Origin: JANNVZ01 sp031418455
GTDB lineage: Bacteria; Bacteroidota; Bacteroidia; Flavobacteriales_D; Sanyastnellaceae
Direction: 5' to 3'
Assembly (NCBI GenBank): GCA_031418455.1
Contig: JANOXJ010000221.1
Coordinates: 1-64,000 of the forward strand
DNA: 64,000 nt
Part shown: piece after piece, positions 32,553 through 41,649 of the stretch
Position numbering within the stretch: the first letter of the stretch is position 1
How the letters are laid out: each line of letters starts with the position of its first letter
Translations under genes and position numbers: made by a program
The notes under the pieces: generated by a model
What the model was told of the DNA's origin: nothing
What the model saw: only the letters and a program-made list of their open reading frames with translations
Databases searched by the model: none

Positions 32553-34499
32553 TTATTCCAGAATTTTAAATTCTGTTCTTCTGTTTTTAGCACGGCCTTG
32601 TTCAGTATCGTTGGTTTCTAACGGTGCTGTTTCGCCATAGCCTTTTGCCACTAGTTTATCAGCAGGTATTCCTTTCGATATTAAAAAATCTACCACTGCC
32701 TTTGCTCTATTGTCACTTAGCAATTGGTTAGCAGCATCAGCACCCACATTGTCCGTATGGCCGCCTATTTCTACTTTCTTTTCAGGGTTGGCCTTTAGCA
32801 ATTCTGCCAATTTATTCAATTCTATTTTCGACTCTGGTTTTAAGTCGGCTTTAGCAGTTTCAAAAAATACATTTTGCAATACTATTTGCGCTCCCGGACG
32901 AAGCTTTTGCAGTTTTATGTCAAGTTGGAACGGTTCCATACTTGTATAGTTCTTAAGCGAAAAATTTTCAGAATGAAACAGGTATCCTTCCTTGTTTACA
33001 TTGAGTGCATAGTCTTTTCCGCTGGGTATACAAATCAAAAATTCTCCTGTATACTGCGAGCTGTATGATTCTACTATTAGCTTTCCAGTTTCTAAATCTA
33101 TCAATTCCAAATGTGCTTCAAGTTTTTTGAAACTTAACTTGTCGCTTACTGTGCCTTTAACATAAGTAACTGGTGTAGGTTGGGCCTGGGCGTACAAATC
33201 AAATTGATAAAGATCTAATCCACCAAAGCCTCCATCGCGCTCGCTGGCAAACAATGCAAGTTTGCCATCGGCAGATACTTGTATGCTATTCTCGTTGTTA
33301 AACGTATTTATAGGGTATCCCAAATTTACAGGCGTGTCCCAATCGCCACTGGGCAACATGCGGCTCATGAATAAATCCAGCCCACCCATACCGCTGTGTC
33401 CATTGCTGCTAAAGAACAGTGTTCTGCCATCAGGGTGAATCATTACACTTTCTTCTTCAAATATGGTGTTTACTTTTCCTGGTGCTTTGGCAGGCACACT
33501 CCATTGGCCATCGGGGCGTATGTAGCTGTAGTATATGTCTTGTTCTTTTATACCGCTTGCTGTTCTTTTTCCTCTTATGAAGTAAAGTGTTTTTCCATCG
33601 GCACAAAAACTAGGTTGACTCTCCCACGAACCGGTATTAATTCCATTGCCCAAATTTTTTGGTGCAGACCATCCTGCTGCTACACGCGTGGAGTAAAATA
33701 AATCGCAACTGCCCACACCCTCGCGCGTGCCGCCCCAGTTGCCATCTGCTGTTTCGCATGCCGTAAAAATCATAGTAAGACCATCGGCACTTAGCGAAGG
33801 TGCTCCTTCATTTTGTGGTGTATTTATTTCTTTCACCGGCAGGCCGGTTATCCATTTGCCATTTTCTTTTTTACTTATAAAAAAATCTTCTTGCTTGCCT
33901 TGAAATGCGTTAGCATCATTTACCAGTCGCGTGTAGAGCAGTGTGTTTTGGTCTGCAGTAAGGCATGGGTAATATTCATTGGCAGCGGTGTTTACACCTT
34001 CTCCTAAATTTTTTGGTTCAAATGGTACAGGATTTTTCAAAGCTCTTTTTGCAAACACACAACTGGATATAAGCAATTGCGCGCGCTTTTCTTGCTGCGG
34101 GCTATCCTTAGGATATTTCATAAACTTGGTTACTGCTGCTTCGGCATCTTCATATTTGCCTTCAGCAAAGTAGCATTCTGCCAGCATCATCCAACCTGCA
34201 GGGTAGTATGTCTCGTTTTTTGATAAAGCTTTTTTGAGTGGCTCTATGGCTTTTACTGTTTGGCCACGCTCGTCATATATCTGCGCCAGAAAGTAATGCG
34301 CCTCCATAAATTCAGGATTTTCATTGCTCACTTCTTCCAGTAATTTTTGTGCAGCATCATACTCAAATACTTGATAGTGCGCTCCGGCCTCTTCATATTT
34401 TTTTATAGCTTTTTTGTCTTTGGTGCTATAGGTTTTTTTTGGCTGAGCGCATGCGCCTATCGTAAGCGCTATAAGTAAAAATGTGAGGTATTGTTTCAT
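32553..34499 (-). CDS. PorE-like OmpA-family lipoprotein (TPR, PD40 propeller, CRD, OmpA domain)
   Basis: I start at the ATG at 34499, which gives a lipoprotein signal (MKQYLTFLLIALTIGAC). The 648 residues contain TPR helices (about 25-135) and a WD40-like PD40 propeller (about 160-430, repeats such as NEYYPCLTADQNTLLYTR and ESVMIHPDGRTLFFSSNG). A carboxypeptidase-regulatory-like domain follows (about 440-525, YVKGTVSDKLSFKKLEAHLE). The last is an OmpA C-terminal domain (about 535-648) with the peptidoglycan-binding residues in GHTDNVGADAANQLLSDNRA. This exact order is that of PorE (PG1058), an outer-membrane lipoprotein of the T9SS in Porphyromonas that ties the machine to peptidoglycan. Several paralogues of this architecture usually occur per genome, so assignment as the T9SS component itself is tentative. 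Confidence 0.85.
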   Translation of the reverse strand: MKQYLTFLLIALTIGACAQPKKTYSTKDKKAIKKYEEAGAHYQVFEYDAAQKLLEEVSNENPEFMEAHYFLAQIYDERGQTVKAIEPLKKALSKNETYYPAGWMMLAECYFAEGKYEDAEAAVTKFMKYPKDSPQQEKRAQLLISSCVFAKRALKNPVPFEPKNLGEGVNTAANEYYPCLTADQNTLLYTRLVNDANAFQGKQEDFFISKKENGKWITGLPVKEINTPQNEGAPSLSADGLTMIFTACETADGNWGGTREGVGSCDLFYSTRVAAGWSAPKNLGNGINTGSWESQPSFCADGKTLYFIRGKRTASGIKEQDIYYSYIRPDGQWSVPAKAPGKVNTIFEEESVMIHPDGRTLFFSSNGHSGMGGLDLFMSRMLPSGDWDTPVNLGYPINTFNNENSIQVSADGKLALFASERDGGFGGLDLYQFDLYAQAQPTPVTYVKGTVSDKLSFKKLEAHLELIDLETGKLIVESYSSQYTGEFLICIPSGKDYALNVNKEGYLFHSENFSLKNYTSMEPFQLDIKLQKLRPGAQIVLQNVFFETAKADLKPESKIELNKLAELLKANPEKKVEIGGHTDNVGADAANQLLSDNRAKAVVDFLISKGIPADKLVAKGYGETAPLETNDTEQGRAKNRRTEFKILE

Positions 34500-34563
34500 G
34501 TGTGTGTTAGACCTGCTTCGCAGGCTTTGTGGTTCTTTCCAACTATCGAGCCTAATGTATAAA

Positions 34564-34594
34564 AACAAAACAGCGCGTTTGGGTAAACGCGCTG
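34564..34594 (-). terminator. Intrinsic terminator of eno
   Basis: CAGCGCGTTT and AAACGCGCTG form a 10-base perfect stem with a 4-base loop. On the minus strand the stem is followed by TTTTGTTTTT. It lies 30 bases beyond the eno stop codon. Confidence 0.9.
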
Positions 34595-34623
34595 CAAAGT
34601 TGTGAAGTATGTAAATGTGAAAA

Positions 34624-35910
34624 CTATGGCAAATAAGGGAAGGCTTTGCCAGGATAAATACCTGTTTTGCCTAATTGCTCTTCTATGCGCAATAGTTGGT
34701 TGTACTTAGCTATACGGTCGCTGCGCGAGGCGCTACCGGTTTTTATTTGTCCGCAGTTTAGAGCCACAGCCAGATCAGCTATGGTGGTGTCTTCGGTTTC
34801 GCCACTGCGATGGCTCATTACACTACTGTATGAGAATTTGGTGGCCATTTGCACAGCATCTATAGTCTCAGAAAGTGTGCCTATTTGATTTACTTTTACA
34901 AGTATGGAGTTGGCTATGCCTTCATTTATACCTCTGGCAAGGCGGCTTACATTGGTTACAAATAAATCATCGCCCACTAGTTGAACCTTATCGCCCAAGG
35001 TTTCTGTCATCAGTTTCCATCCGTCCCAATCATCTTCTGCGCAGCCATCTTCTACTGACACTATTGGGTATTTGTCGCACCATGTTTTCCAGTAGGCTAC
35101 CATTTCGGCACTTGTCATTTCTTCACCGGTGCTTTCCAGTATGTATTTCTTTTTATCTGCGTTGTAAAATTCTGTGCTTGCGCAGTCCAGTGCTATGCAT
35201 ATGTCTTGCCCTGGTTTGTAGCCTGCTGCTTCTATAGCTTGCATTACAAGTTCCAGAGCTTCTTCATTGCTTTTTAAATTGGGCGCAAAACCACCCTCAT
35301 CGCCCACATTGGTAGCTAGTCCTTTTTTCTTAAGCACTGCTTTTAGATGATGAAAAGTTTCTACTCCCATGCGCAATGCATCGCTGAAGGTGTCAGCACC
35401 TACAGGCATTATCATAAATTCTTGCACGTCTACTTTATTGTCAGCATGTGCTCCGCCATTTATAATATTCATAAGTGGTATGGGCAATGTGTTGCTGCCT
35501 ATGCCGCCCACGTAGCGGTATAGCGGCATGCCTAATGATTCTGATGCTGCTCTTGCGCAAGCAAGCGATACGCCCAGTATGGCATTGGCACCCAGTATAG
35601 CTTTGTTATCAGTGCCATCTAGGGCTATCATTACCTGGTCTATTACTGCTTGGTCATATATGGAAGCACCGTTAAGCTCATCGTTCAAAGTGGTATTTAC
35701 ATTTTGTACAGCTTTGGTAACGCCTTTGCCAAGATATATGCCTTTGTCCAAATCGCGCAGCTCTACAGCCTCGTGCACTCCAGTGCTGGCACCGCTTGGC
35801 ACGGCAGCACGGCCTATGTGGCCGCTGGTGGTGTACACTTCTACTTCTACAGTTGGGTTGCCTCGCGAGTCTAATATTTGTCGGCCATGAATTTTTGCAA
35901 TGTTGGACAT
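34624..35910 (-). CDS. eno: Enolase (phosphopyruvate hydratase)
   Basis: Enolase converts 2-phosphoglycerate to phosphoenolpyruvate in glycolysis. The 428 residues match the family along the full length. The N-terminal IHGRQILDSRGNPTVEVE, the loop GASTGVHEAVELRD, the metal-site motif SVEDGCAEDDWDGW, the catalytic-lysine strand LVKVNQIGTLSET and the C-terminal SHRSGETEDTTIADLAVAL are all present. The start ATG is supported by its conserved N-terminus. carA is upstream on the same strand with a gap of 67 bases, and a strong terminator follows eno. Confidence 0.98.
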   Translation of the reverse strand: MSNIAKIHGRQILDSRGNPTVEVEVYTTSGHIGRAAVPSGASTGVHEAVELRDLDKGIYLGKGVTKAVQNVNTTLNDELNGASIYDQAVIDQVMIALDGTDNKAILGANAILGVSLACARAASESLGMPLYRYVGGIGSNTLPIPLMNIINGGAHADNKVDVQEFMIMPVGADTFSDALRMGVETFHHLKAVLKKKGLATNVGDEGGFAPNLKSNEEALELVMQAIEAAGYKPGQDICIALDCASTEFYNADKKKYILESTGEEMTSAEMVAYWKTWCDKYPIVSVEDGCAEDDWDGWKLMTETLGDKVQLVGDDLFVTNVSRLARGINEGIANSILVKVNQIGTLSETIDAVQMATKFSYSSVMSHRSGETEDTTIADLAVALNCGQIKTGSASRSDRIAKYNQLLRIEEQLGKTGIYPGKAFPYLP

Positions 35911-35977
35911 GTGTGTTTAATTTTTTTTATATGCTCAAATGGTGTTTCCATTTGTAGCGAATTATTATTTTTTCTTT

Positions 35978-37093
35978 TTACGCAGTTACTTGTTTGGCTG
36001 CTTTTATGTTTACCATAAACTGGTCAAATAAATAACGACTATCATGCGGCCCGGCACTGGCCTCAGGGTGGTATTGCACGCTAAATACATTTTTGCTTTT
36101 AGAACGAATACCGGCAATGGTACCATCATTCAGGTGCATATGTGTTATCTCAATATCGTGGTTGCTTTTTGCACTCTCATGCGATATTACAAAGCCATGG
36201 TTCTGACTGGTTATTTCGCACTTGCCGGTTATTAGATTTTTTATTGGGTGGTTTATGCCGCGGTGGCCGTTAAACATTTTTTCGGTTTTTAAACTTTGCG
36301 ACAATCCTATGAGTTGATGACCCAAGCAAATACCAAAGCAAGGCAAGCCTGTGTCAATGAGTGAGGCAATAAGCTGTATAGTTTCTGGCATGGCAGATGG
36401 GTCGCCAGGGCCATTACTAAACATTATTCCATCGGGCTGCCACTGCATTATTTCTTCTTTAGCAGCTGTCATGGGGAACACTTTTAAAAATGCTCCGCGC
36501 TCGGCTAAACATCGCAAAATGTTCTTTTTAACTCCAAGGTCTAATACTGCTACTTTCCAGTCTGCACCTGGCTCGCCCATGGTGTAGGCCTGCGTGCAGG
36601 CTACTTTTGACGACAATTCCAGCCCATCCATGCTGGGCACTTGGGCCAGCATAGTGGTAAGTTTATTTATATCAGTTTCTTCTGATGAGATAATGCAGTT
36701 CATGGCGCCTGCTTGCCTAATGTGGCGAACCAATGCGCGTGTATCTATTTCGCAAATGCCTACTATTTTGTCATTTACCAAATAGTCTTGCAGAGTGCCT
36801 ATGGGACCTATGCGGCTTGCTACATCCGAAAAATTTTTGATGATGATGCCTGCTACTTTGCAATTATCTGACTCCACTTCCTGGTTATGCACACCATAGT
36901 TTCCTATATGGGCAGTAGCCATGCAGAGCACCTGGCCATAATAGCTTGGGTCGGTAAATACTTCCTGGTAGCCTGTCATAGCTGTGTTAAAAGCTATTTC
37001 GCCAGTGGTGGTGCCTATAGCACCGCAAGATTTTCCTTGAAATACTGTGCCATCGGCAAGCAGCAGAACGGTTGGTTTGGGGTCGCGTATCAT
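35978..37093 (-). CDS. carA: Carbamoyl-phosphate synthase small subunit
   Basis: CarA supplies ammonia from glutamine to the large subunit CarB for arginine and pyrimidine synthesis. The N-terminal domain has VFQGKSCGAIGTTTGEIAFN and the swivel sequence MTGYQEVFTDPSYYGQ. The class I glutamine amidotransferase domain (about residues 185-365) has the nucleophile in CFGICLGHQL and the His-Glu pair in VQYHPEASAGPHDS. At 371 residues it has the normal length. carB is not adjacent. The neighbours are an acetyltransferase (upstream, 106 bases) and eno (downstream). Confidence 0.97.
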   Translation of the reverse strand: MIRDPKPTVLLLADGTVFQGKSCGAIGTTTGEIAFNTAMTGYQEVFTDPSYYGQVLCMATAHIGNYGVHNQEVESDNCKVAGIIIKNFSDVASRIGPIGTLQDYLVNDKIVGICEIDTRALVRHIRQAGAMNCIISSEETDINKLTTMLAQVPSMDGLELSSKVACTQAYTMGEPGADWKVAVLDLGVKKNILRCLAERGAFLKVFPMTAAKEEIMQWQPDGIMFSNGPGDPSAMPETIQLIASLIDTGLPCFGICLGHQLIGLSQSLKTEKMFNGHRGINHPIKNLITGKCEITSQNHGFVISHESAKSNHDIEITHMHLNDGTIAGIRSKSKNVFSVQYHPEASAGPHDSRYLFDQFMVNIKAAKQVTA

Positions 37094-37199
37094 TTCAAAG
37101 CCGCGAAAATAAACACTTTATTTGTGCCACAGTCCCATGAATTTTAAACATGTTGTTCAATAATCGCTCAGGGGCATGAATAACGTGTTGTATCATGGT

Positions 37200-37721
37200 T
37201 TAGCGTCTTATTGCGTAAATCAATTCATCCTGGTATTGGCCATTTTTGAATATGTTTTTTTCTATGGTGGCTTCTAATTTGAATCCGGTTTTTTCCAATA
37301 CAATTTGCGATGCTTTGTTGTTGCCAAAAGGTCTTGCAAAAAGTCTGGTAATAGGGTAGGTCTTAAAAGCAAATTCTATCATTTGCAACACAGCCTGAGT
37401 CATTATACCACCACCCCAATATGCCTCGCCCAGCCAATAGCCTAGCTCCGCACTTTTGCAATGTATGTCAGCCTGCGGATGCACGCCTATGCCGCCTACC
37501 GCCTTGCCATCCACCTCTATAGCAAATAGGTGAATAGGTGTGTCTTTGGTGGCAAACTGTATAAAGGCTTCAGCATTTTCTATAGTGTACGGATGCGGAA
37601 AAGCATTAGTCATAAATTGTGCAATGAGCTTGTTATTAGCATTGTTTGTCAGGCTTGCCGCATCATCTGGTGTAAATGGTCTAAGTTTAAATGCGGCTTT
37701 GTTGGTTGGCTTAGTAAACAT
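37200..37721 (-). CDS. GNAT family N-acetyltransferase (RimJ/RimL-like)
   Basis: This 173-residue cytoplasmic enzyme has the GNAT fold. It starts with KLRPFTPDDAASL, has the acceptor-side strand AVGGIGVHP and the RimJ/L-type sequence ELGYWLGEAYWGGGIMTQAV, which binds acetyl-CoA, then FARPFGNNKASQIVLEKTGF. The substrate could be a protein N-terminus (as in RimJ/RimL) or a small amine and cannot be told from sequence. It lies 37 bases downstream of the polysaccharide deacetylase gene and may be co-transcribed with it. Confidence 0.88.
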   Translation of the reverse strand: MFTKPTNKAAFKLRPFTPDDAASLTNNANNKLIAQFMTNAFPHPYTIENAEAFIQFATKDTPIHLFAIEVDGKAVGGIGVHPQADIHCKSAELGYWLGEAYWGGGIMTQAVLQMIEFAFKTYPITRLFARPFGNNKASQIVLEKTGFKLEATIEKNIFKNGQYQDELIYAIRR

Positions 37722-37758
37722 GGCATTCTAAATAATTATTTGTAAAACGCTAAGGTAA

Positions 37759-38745
37759 TTAACGCACAAATTGATTTACTAAATGCAATTGTTCTACCGA
37801 ACTGCGGTCGCTGTAAAGTCCTAATCTGTTGTGTATAGTGTTGTCTGCTTTGTCTTCGGGCAATAGATAGTTAACTGCTAACTGCTGCGCATAGCCTACC
37901 TCATGCGCCAAGGCTTTTATGCGTGCATTGTACAATCCAAACGGATAGGCTATGCTGTTCACTTTGTAGCCGGTTACTTTTTCTAAGTAATTTTTACTAT
38001 CCACAAGCTCCTCTTTCACTTTATCATCGCTTAGTTTGAGCAGGTTGTGGTGGGTTACACAATGGCTGCCTATTTCGACCCACTGGCTTTGGGCCATTAT
38101 TTTTATTTCTTCGCCTTTCATTACTCGGCACAGGTCTTCCCAGAGCTGTTTTTGCTCTGCATCTAAATTTAGTTTGCTGCTTAGCGCATCTATAAAATTT
38201 TCTATTTGAAGCGGCAAAGCATCAAGCAATGCGTGTTGAATATGTTGCCCTGTAAGTTCATTTCTAAATTGCATGGGGCTTACTCGCTTATAAATTAGTT
38301 TTTCAAACTCCACTTCATACGGCACTTGGTGGAGTAATACACTGAGTGCATCCGGCCATAGCATGCTTTGTCCGCTAAGCCATGGTGTGCTTACAAAAAA
38401 TGTAACAGGCACTTTTTCTTCTTCTATTATAGGCAGAGCGTGGCGCAGGTTATTTATAAGGCCATCGTCAAAGGTGATGGCAAGCGAATTGGGCGCCACA
38501 GGATTGTTGAAGAATGAGCTGAGGGGCACTACATCAAATCTCTTTTTGAAATAGCGCAGTTGCTTTCTGAAATCATCGGTGCTGATGTTTCTAATATTCA
38601 CATCGGTGCGCAGTTGCGGCAGCACGTTGTGATACATAATAATGGCGCTATGCGCAGGTGGAGATTTATACAGGGCTTGGTCCAAGCCCAGAGCGTAGTG
38701 GAGCGCTCGGTTATAGCGTGTTAATCTTTCTCCTAAGTGTAGCAT
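37759..38745 (-). CDS. Polysaccharide deacetylase (CE4 family)
   Basis: The 328-residue protein carries the NodB homology domain of carbohydrate esterase family 4. The catalytic base and metal aspartates are in SLAITFDDGLINN, the metal histidines in IGSHCVTHHNLL (H-x3-H), and the strand SIAYPFGLYNARIK gives the family proline/glycine motif. CE4 enzymes remove N-acetyl groups from chitin-like polysaccharides or peptidoglycan. I see no signal peptide, so it may act on a cytoplasmic or membrane-side intermediate. The start ATG directly abuts the stop codon of the CvfB-type gene (0 bases between), showing tight coupling. Confidence 0.9.
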   Translation of the reverse strand: MLHLGERLTRYNRALHYALGLDQALYKSPPAHSAIIMYHNVLPQLRTDVNIRNISTDDFRKQLRYFKKRFDVVPLSSFFNNPVAPNSLAITFDDGLINNLRHALPIIEEEKVPVTFFVSTPWLSGQSMLWPDALSVLLHQVPYEVEFEKLIYKRVSPMQFRNELTGQHIQHALLDALPLQIENFIDALSSKLNLDAEQKQLWEDLCRVMKGEEIKIMAQSQWVEIGSHCVTHHNLLKLSDDKVKEELVDSKNYLEKVTGYKVNSIAYPFGLYNARIKALAHEVGYAQQLAVNYLLPEDKADNTIHNRLGLYSDRSSVEQLHLVNQFVR

Positions 38746-39972
38746 TTACTTTTTATCGCCACCGGGTTCGTCTCGTCTTTTTAGCACTCGTTTTGGCGCA
38801 CTGCTTGGTTCTTCGCGTGGTGCACTTGGTCGCTCTTCGCGCTTAGGCGTATCGTAGTAGCGTGGTGGTCGGCTTTCTGTTCTAGGTGTGCGTGGTGTGC
38901 GCGGTTCAAAGTCCTCTTTTGGTCTTCTTTCATCACGTTCAGGTGTTTTGTCGCGCGGTATGGAGGAGTTTCTGTTGTCAAATTCATTTACACGGCCTTT
39001 GTATTGGCGCTTGTCTACAAACTCTTTGCGCGGCTTTACTGCAGGGCGTTCCTCTAAATCTTCTGCCACAGTTTTTCTCACTTGCTTGGGCTCATCATCG
39101 CTCACCAGTTTGGTGTTTTTCCATTCTGTAGGCACTTCGCCATCCTTGTTTATTTTTATACCTAGTTTGGTAAGAATTACTTTGCCTTCTTTAAAAAGCA
39201 TGCCTGCTGCTTTTTTAAATGTCTTTTTAGACATGCGCAGGCGCAGTTTTATTTCCTCAGGGTCGGTGTCGTCATTTAAGCGCGCGTAGCCATTGTTGTT
39301 CAGCAAAAAATTCATGATAGAACTTTTCGCATCTTCCAATAGGTCTAAACCTTCGCGCTGCATGCTTACTACCAGGTCTTTGCCTTCTATTTGGCGCACG
39401 TATCCTTTCACTTTTTCGCCAAAATGTAGTTTTTGCATTATTTCCTGGTCAAAAAGGGCTGCAAAGTGTTTTCCATTTACCACTACTCTGCGGCCTACAT
39501 CTATTTTCTCGGCTATCATTAGTTCCACCTCATCGCCACGCTGGTAGGTCATGTCCTTGTTAAGAAGGTTGGACGATATGCGTGTGCTTCCAAACAATCT
39601 GCGGTATTCATGGTCTTCGCGCAGTATCATAAGTACCATTTGACCTGCTTCTATAGGTTCGCGCTGTTCTTTAGTAGGTATAAGTATGTCGCGCGTGGTG
39701 CCAATCTTAACAAAAGCACCCATGCTATTGGTGTTGCTGGCTTTAAGACAAGCCATTTCGCCCACCTGCATCATAGGTAGCATGGTGGTAGCCTCTAGCT
39801 CCTGATCTTCGTTGTAAAAAGTGAATACTTCCACTTCTTCGCCTTCCTCTAGCTGCTTAGATACATCGCGCTTAGGGAGTATAACAAAATCGCGCTCATC
39901 GCCAAGCATGTAGCCGTGGTGGTTAGAGTCGTAAACCGGCAGGGTTTGAATTTTTCCTGGAATTATCTGCAT
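38746..39972 (-). CDS. CvfB-type S1 RNA-binding protein with charged C-terminal tail
   Basis: The first 290 or so of 408 residues match the CvfB family, an RNA-binding regulator with S1-like OB folds and a winged-helix end. Visible pieces are GKIQTLPVYDSNHHGYML, the S1-like MGAFVKIGTTRDILIPT, LFGSTRISSNLLN, the third OB fold KVKGYVRQIEGKDLVVSM, and the winged-helix KLRLRMSKKTFKKAAGMLF-like stretch. The remaining 110 residues are highly charged and low in complexity (KREERPSAPREEP, RVLKRRDEP). Such tails often bind RNA. CvfB influences virulence and surface gene expression in Staphylococcus; no such role is known here. Homologues are often mislabelled as GntR regulators. Confidence 0.87.
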   Translation of the reverse strand: MQIIPGKIQTLPVYDSNHHGYMLGDERDFVILPKRDVSKQLEEGEEVEVFTFYNEDQELEATTMLPMMQVGEMACLKASNTNSMGAFVKIGTTRDILIPTKEQREPIEAGQMVLMILREDHEYRRLFGSTRISSNLLNKDMTYQRGDEVELMIAEKIDVGRRVVVNGKHFAALFDQEIMQKLHFGEKVKGYVRQIEGKDLVVSMQREGLDLLEDAKSSIMNFLLNNNGYARLNDDTDPEEIKLRLRMSKKTFKKAAGMLFKEGKVILTKLGIKINKDGEVPTEWKNTKLVSDDEPKQVRKTVAEDLEERPAVKPRKEFVDKRQYKGRVNEFDNRNSSIPRDKTPERDERRPKEDFEPRTPRTPRTESRPPRYYDTPKREERPSAPREEPSSAPKRVLKRRDEPGGDKK

Positions 39973-40029
39973 GGCGCAAAGGTAAAGCCAAACTGCCTTG
40001 CAAACACGCTAATTGCTCAAAAGGGGTGC

Positions 40030-40617
40030 TCATTTGTGGGCATTGAGCATCCAGCCTGTAATGCTTCTTCGTGCCCGGTTAGTGGGCAATACCTCATGTT
40101 CTTTTTCGCTCAAAAAGATGGCCAAAGTGCCTTCAGACGGTGTTATGGCATGCTGCTCATGGCCCTCGCCATATATTATGAGTTGGCCGCCATCAGTGGT
40201 TTGCCATTGTGAATTAAGGTACAAAACAAACGATACTACTCTGGCTGAACCACTTTTATGCCTGTCATTATGCCGCTTATAGAAGGTGCCCGCAGGGTAT
40301 TGGGTATAGTGGCATTCAAAATCGCGCAAGCCCAAGTAAAAATTTCGGTTGAGTTGTGTAATGAGCTCGTTCAGCTTTTCTATAAAAATGCGAGTATTAG
40401 GTGCCACATCGGTGGTGTCTATCCAATGTATAAAATCACCACGCTGTGCAGTGTCTATTTGAAAATTGGCGGCTTTACCAATTCCTGCTTTTTTAAAAAG
40501 AGATTGTTCCAGCAATTGGTCTATTTCATGGTTAATGCCTTGTGCTTCTGCTTGATTTATAAAATCTGCAAAAACAAAAAATCCATTGTCTTCAAATTGC
40601 TCTAAAAAATCTTTCAT
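40030..40617 (-). CDS. 2-oxoglutarate/Fe(II)-dependent oxygenase (prolyl 4-hydroxylase-like)
   Basis: This 195-residue cytoplasmic protein has the double-stranded beta-helix core of the prolyl 4-hydroxylase family. The iron ligands are in YKRHNDRH (H-x-D) and in SEKEHEVLP (distal His). The 2-oxoglutarate-binding arginine lies in RRSITGWM. The aromatic-rich stretch HYTQYPAGTFYKRH before the H-x-D motif is typical of the family. A likely protein substrate is a prolyl residue of a translation or surface protein, as with bacterial P4H on EF-Tu, but this is inference. It is transcribed divergently from the SDR gene at 40785. Confidence 0.9.
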   Translation of the reverse strand: MKDFLEQFEDNGFFVFADFINQAEAQGINHEIDQLLEQSLFKKAGIGKAANFQIDTAQRGDFIHWIDTTDVAPNTRIFIEKLNELITQLNRNFYLGLRDFECHYTQYPAGTFYKRHNDRHKSGSARVVSFVLYLNSQWQTTDGGQLIIYGEGHEQHAITPSEGTLAIFLSEKEHEVLPTNRARRSITGWMLNAHK

Positions 40618-40730
40618 GCCTTGGCAAAGCTAATGGTAGGGGAAAGTAAACCTATGCAAAAAGGTTTAATAATTGATTAGCTGCAGCACTTTATATTTTG
40701 ATTATTGGCTTTATATAAATTGATTTGTAG

Positions 40731-40758
40731 TTGCAACTATACAAGTAGTATAACTTCG
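40731..40758 (+). promoter_or_regulatory. Weak promoter candidate for the SDR gene
   Basis: TTG at 40731-40733, a 17-base spacer and TAACTTCG at 40751-40758 match the Bacteroidota promoter pattern except for one base in the -7 element. The ATG lies 27 bases downstream. Confidence 0.3.
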
Positions 40759-40784
40759 TCCCTTGTGCAATTAATTTTTATTCT

Positions 40785-41603
40785 ATGTCAAAAGTAGTAT
40801 TGGTAACTGGAGCAAGCAGTGGTATAGGCCAGGCGGTAGCTGCTGTGCTTGCTGCAAAGGGCCACATAGTTTTTGGCACCAGCCGGTTTGTACAGAATGG
40901 TGTGCAGCGCAACGGATATACCATGGTGCGCATGGATGTAACGGATGAAAAGTCGGTGGCCGAATGTGTAAAATACATGATGGAAAAAAGCGGACGGTTG
41001 GATGTATTGGTGAACAATGCAGGCCTTGGTTTGGTAGGTCCTATAGAAAATATTTCGGATGCGGAGGCACGTGAAATTTTTGACACCAACGTGTTTGGGG
41101 TATTGAATGTATGCCGCGAGTGCATTAAACATTTGCGCAATGGCGGTGGCGGTTACATCATAAACATTACCAGCATGGCTGCGCAAATTGGGTTGCCTTA
41201 CAGAGGTATATACAGTGCCAGCAAATTTGCAGTGGAAGGGTTTACTGAAGCGCTAAGCATGGAGGTAAAACAGTTTGGTATAAAAGTGTGCCTTATAGAA
41301 CCTGGCGATTTTAAAACCAACATAAACACCACACGCAAAGTGGTGAGTTATGTAGATAAAAATGCCTACGGCACACAAAGTGATGATGTGCTAAACCTGG
41401 TGAACAGAGAGGTGGACAACGCAAGAACTCCGGAAGTGATAGGGTATAAAATAGAAGCGATAATAAACAACGATAAGCCAGCGCTGCGCTTTAGAGTAGC
41501 TACGCTTATGCAGCGCTTTAGCCTAACCCTCATGCGCACATTGCCTAGCAGGTTGTTTGAGAAAATGGTAATGAACCATTATAAAATTCCTACCAGGAAG
41601 TAA
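40785..41603 (+). CDS. Short-chain dehydrogenase/reductase (SDR)
   Basis: This 272-residue NAD(P)-dependent enzyme has the classical SDR motifs. TGASSGIG at residues 8-15 binds the cofactor. NNAG near residue 86 stabilises the fold. The catalytic residues are serine in INITSMAA, tyrosine and lysine in YSASK. An IEPGDFKTN stretch after the active site is typical of dehydrogenases acting on lipid or keto-alcohol substrates. The specific substrate is not predictable. The serine at the third cofactor-binding position and the absence of a conserved acidic residue after strand 2 (GTSR) favour NADPH. It converges on the glycosyltransferase gene, with 46 bases between the two stops and no obvious hairpin. 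Confidence 0.93.
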   Translation: MSKVVLVTGASSGIGQAVAAVLAAKGHIVFGTSRFVQNGVQRNGYTMVRMDVTDEKSVAECVKYMMEKSGRLDVLVNNAGLGLVGPIENISDAEAREIFDTNVFGVLNVCRECIKHLRNGGGGYIINITSMAAQIGLPYRGIYSASKFAVEGFTEALSMEVKQFGIKVCLIEPGDFKTNINTTRKVVSYVDKNAYGTQSDDVLNLVNREVDNARTPEVIGYKIEAIINNDKPALRFRVATLMQRFSLTLMRTLPSRLFEKMVMNHYKIPTRK

Positions 41604-41649
41604 TAACTTATTGCTGAAAATTTCTTCGCTAATTATTTTTCATGCAAGC

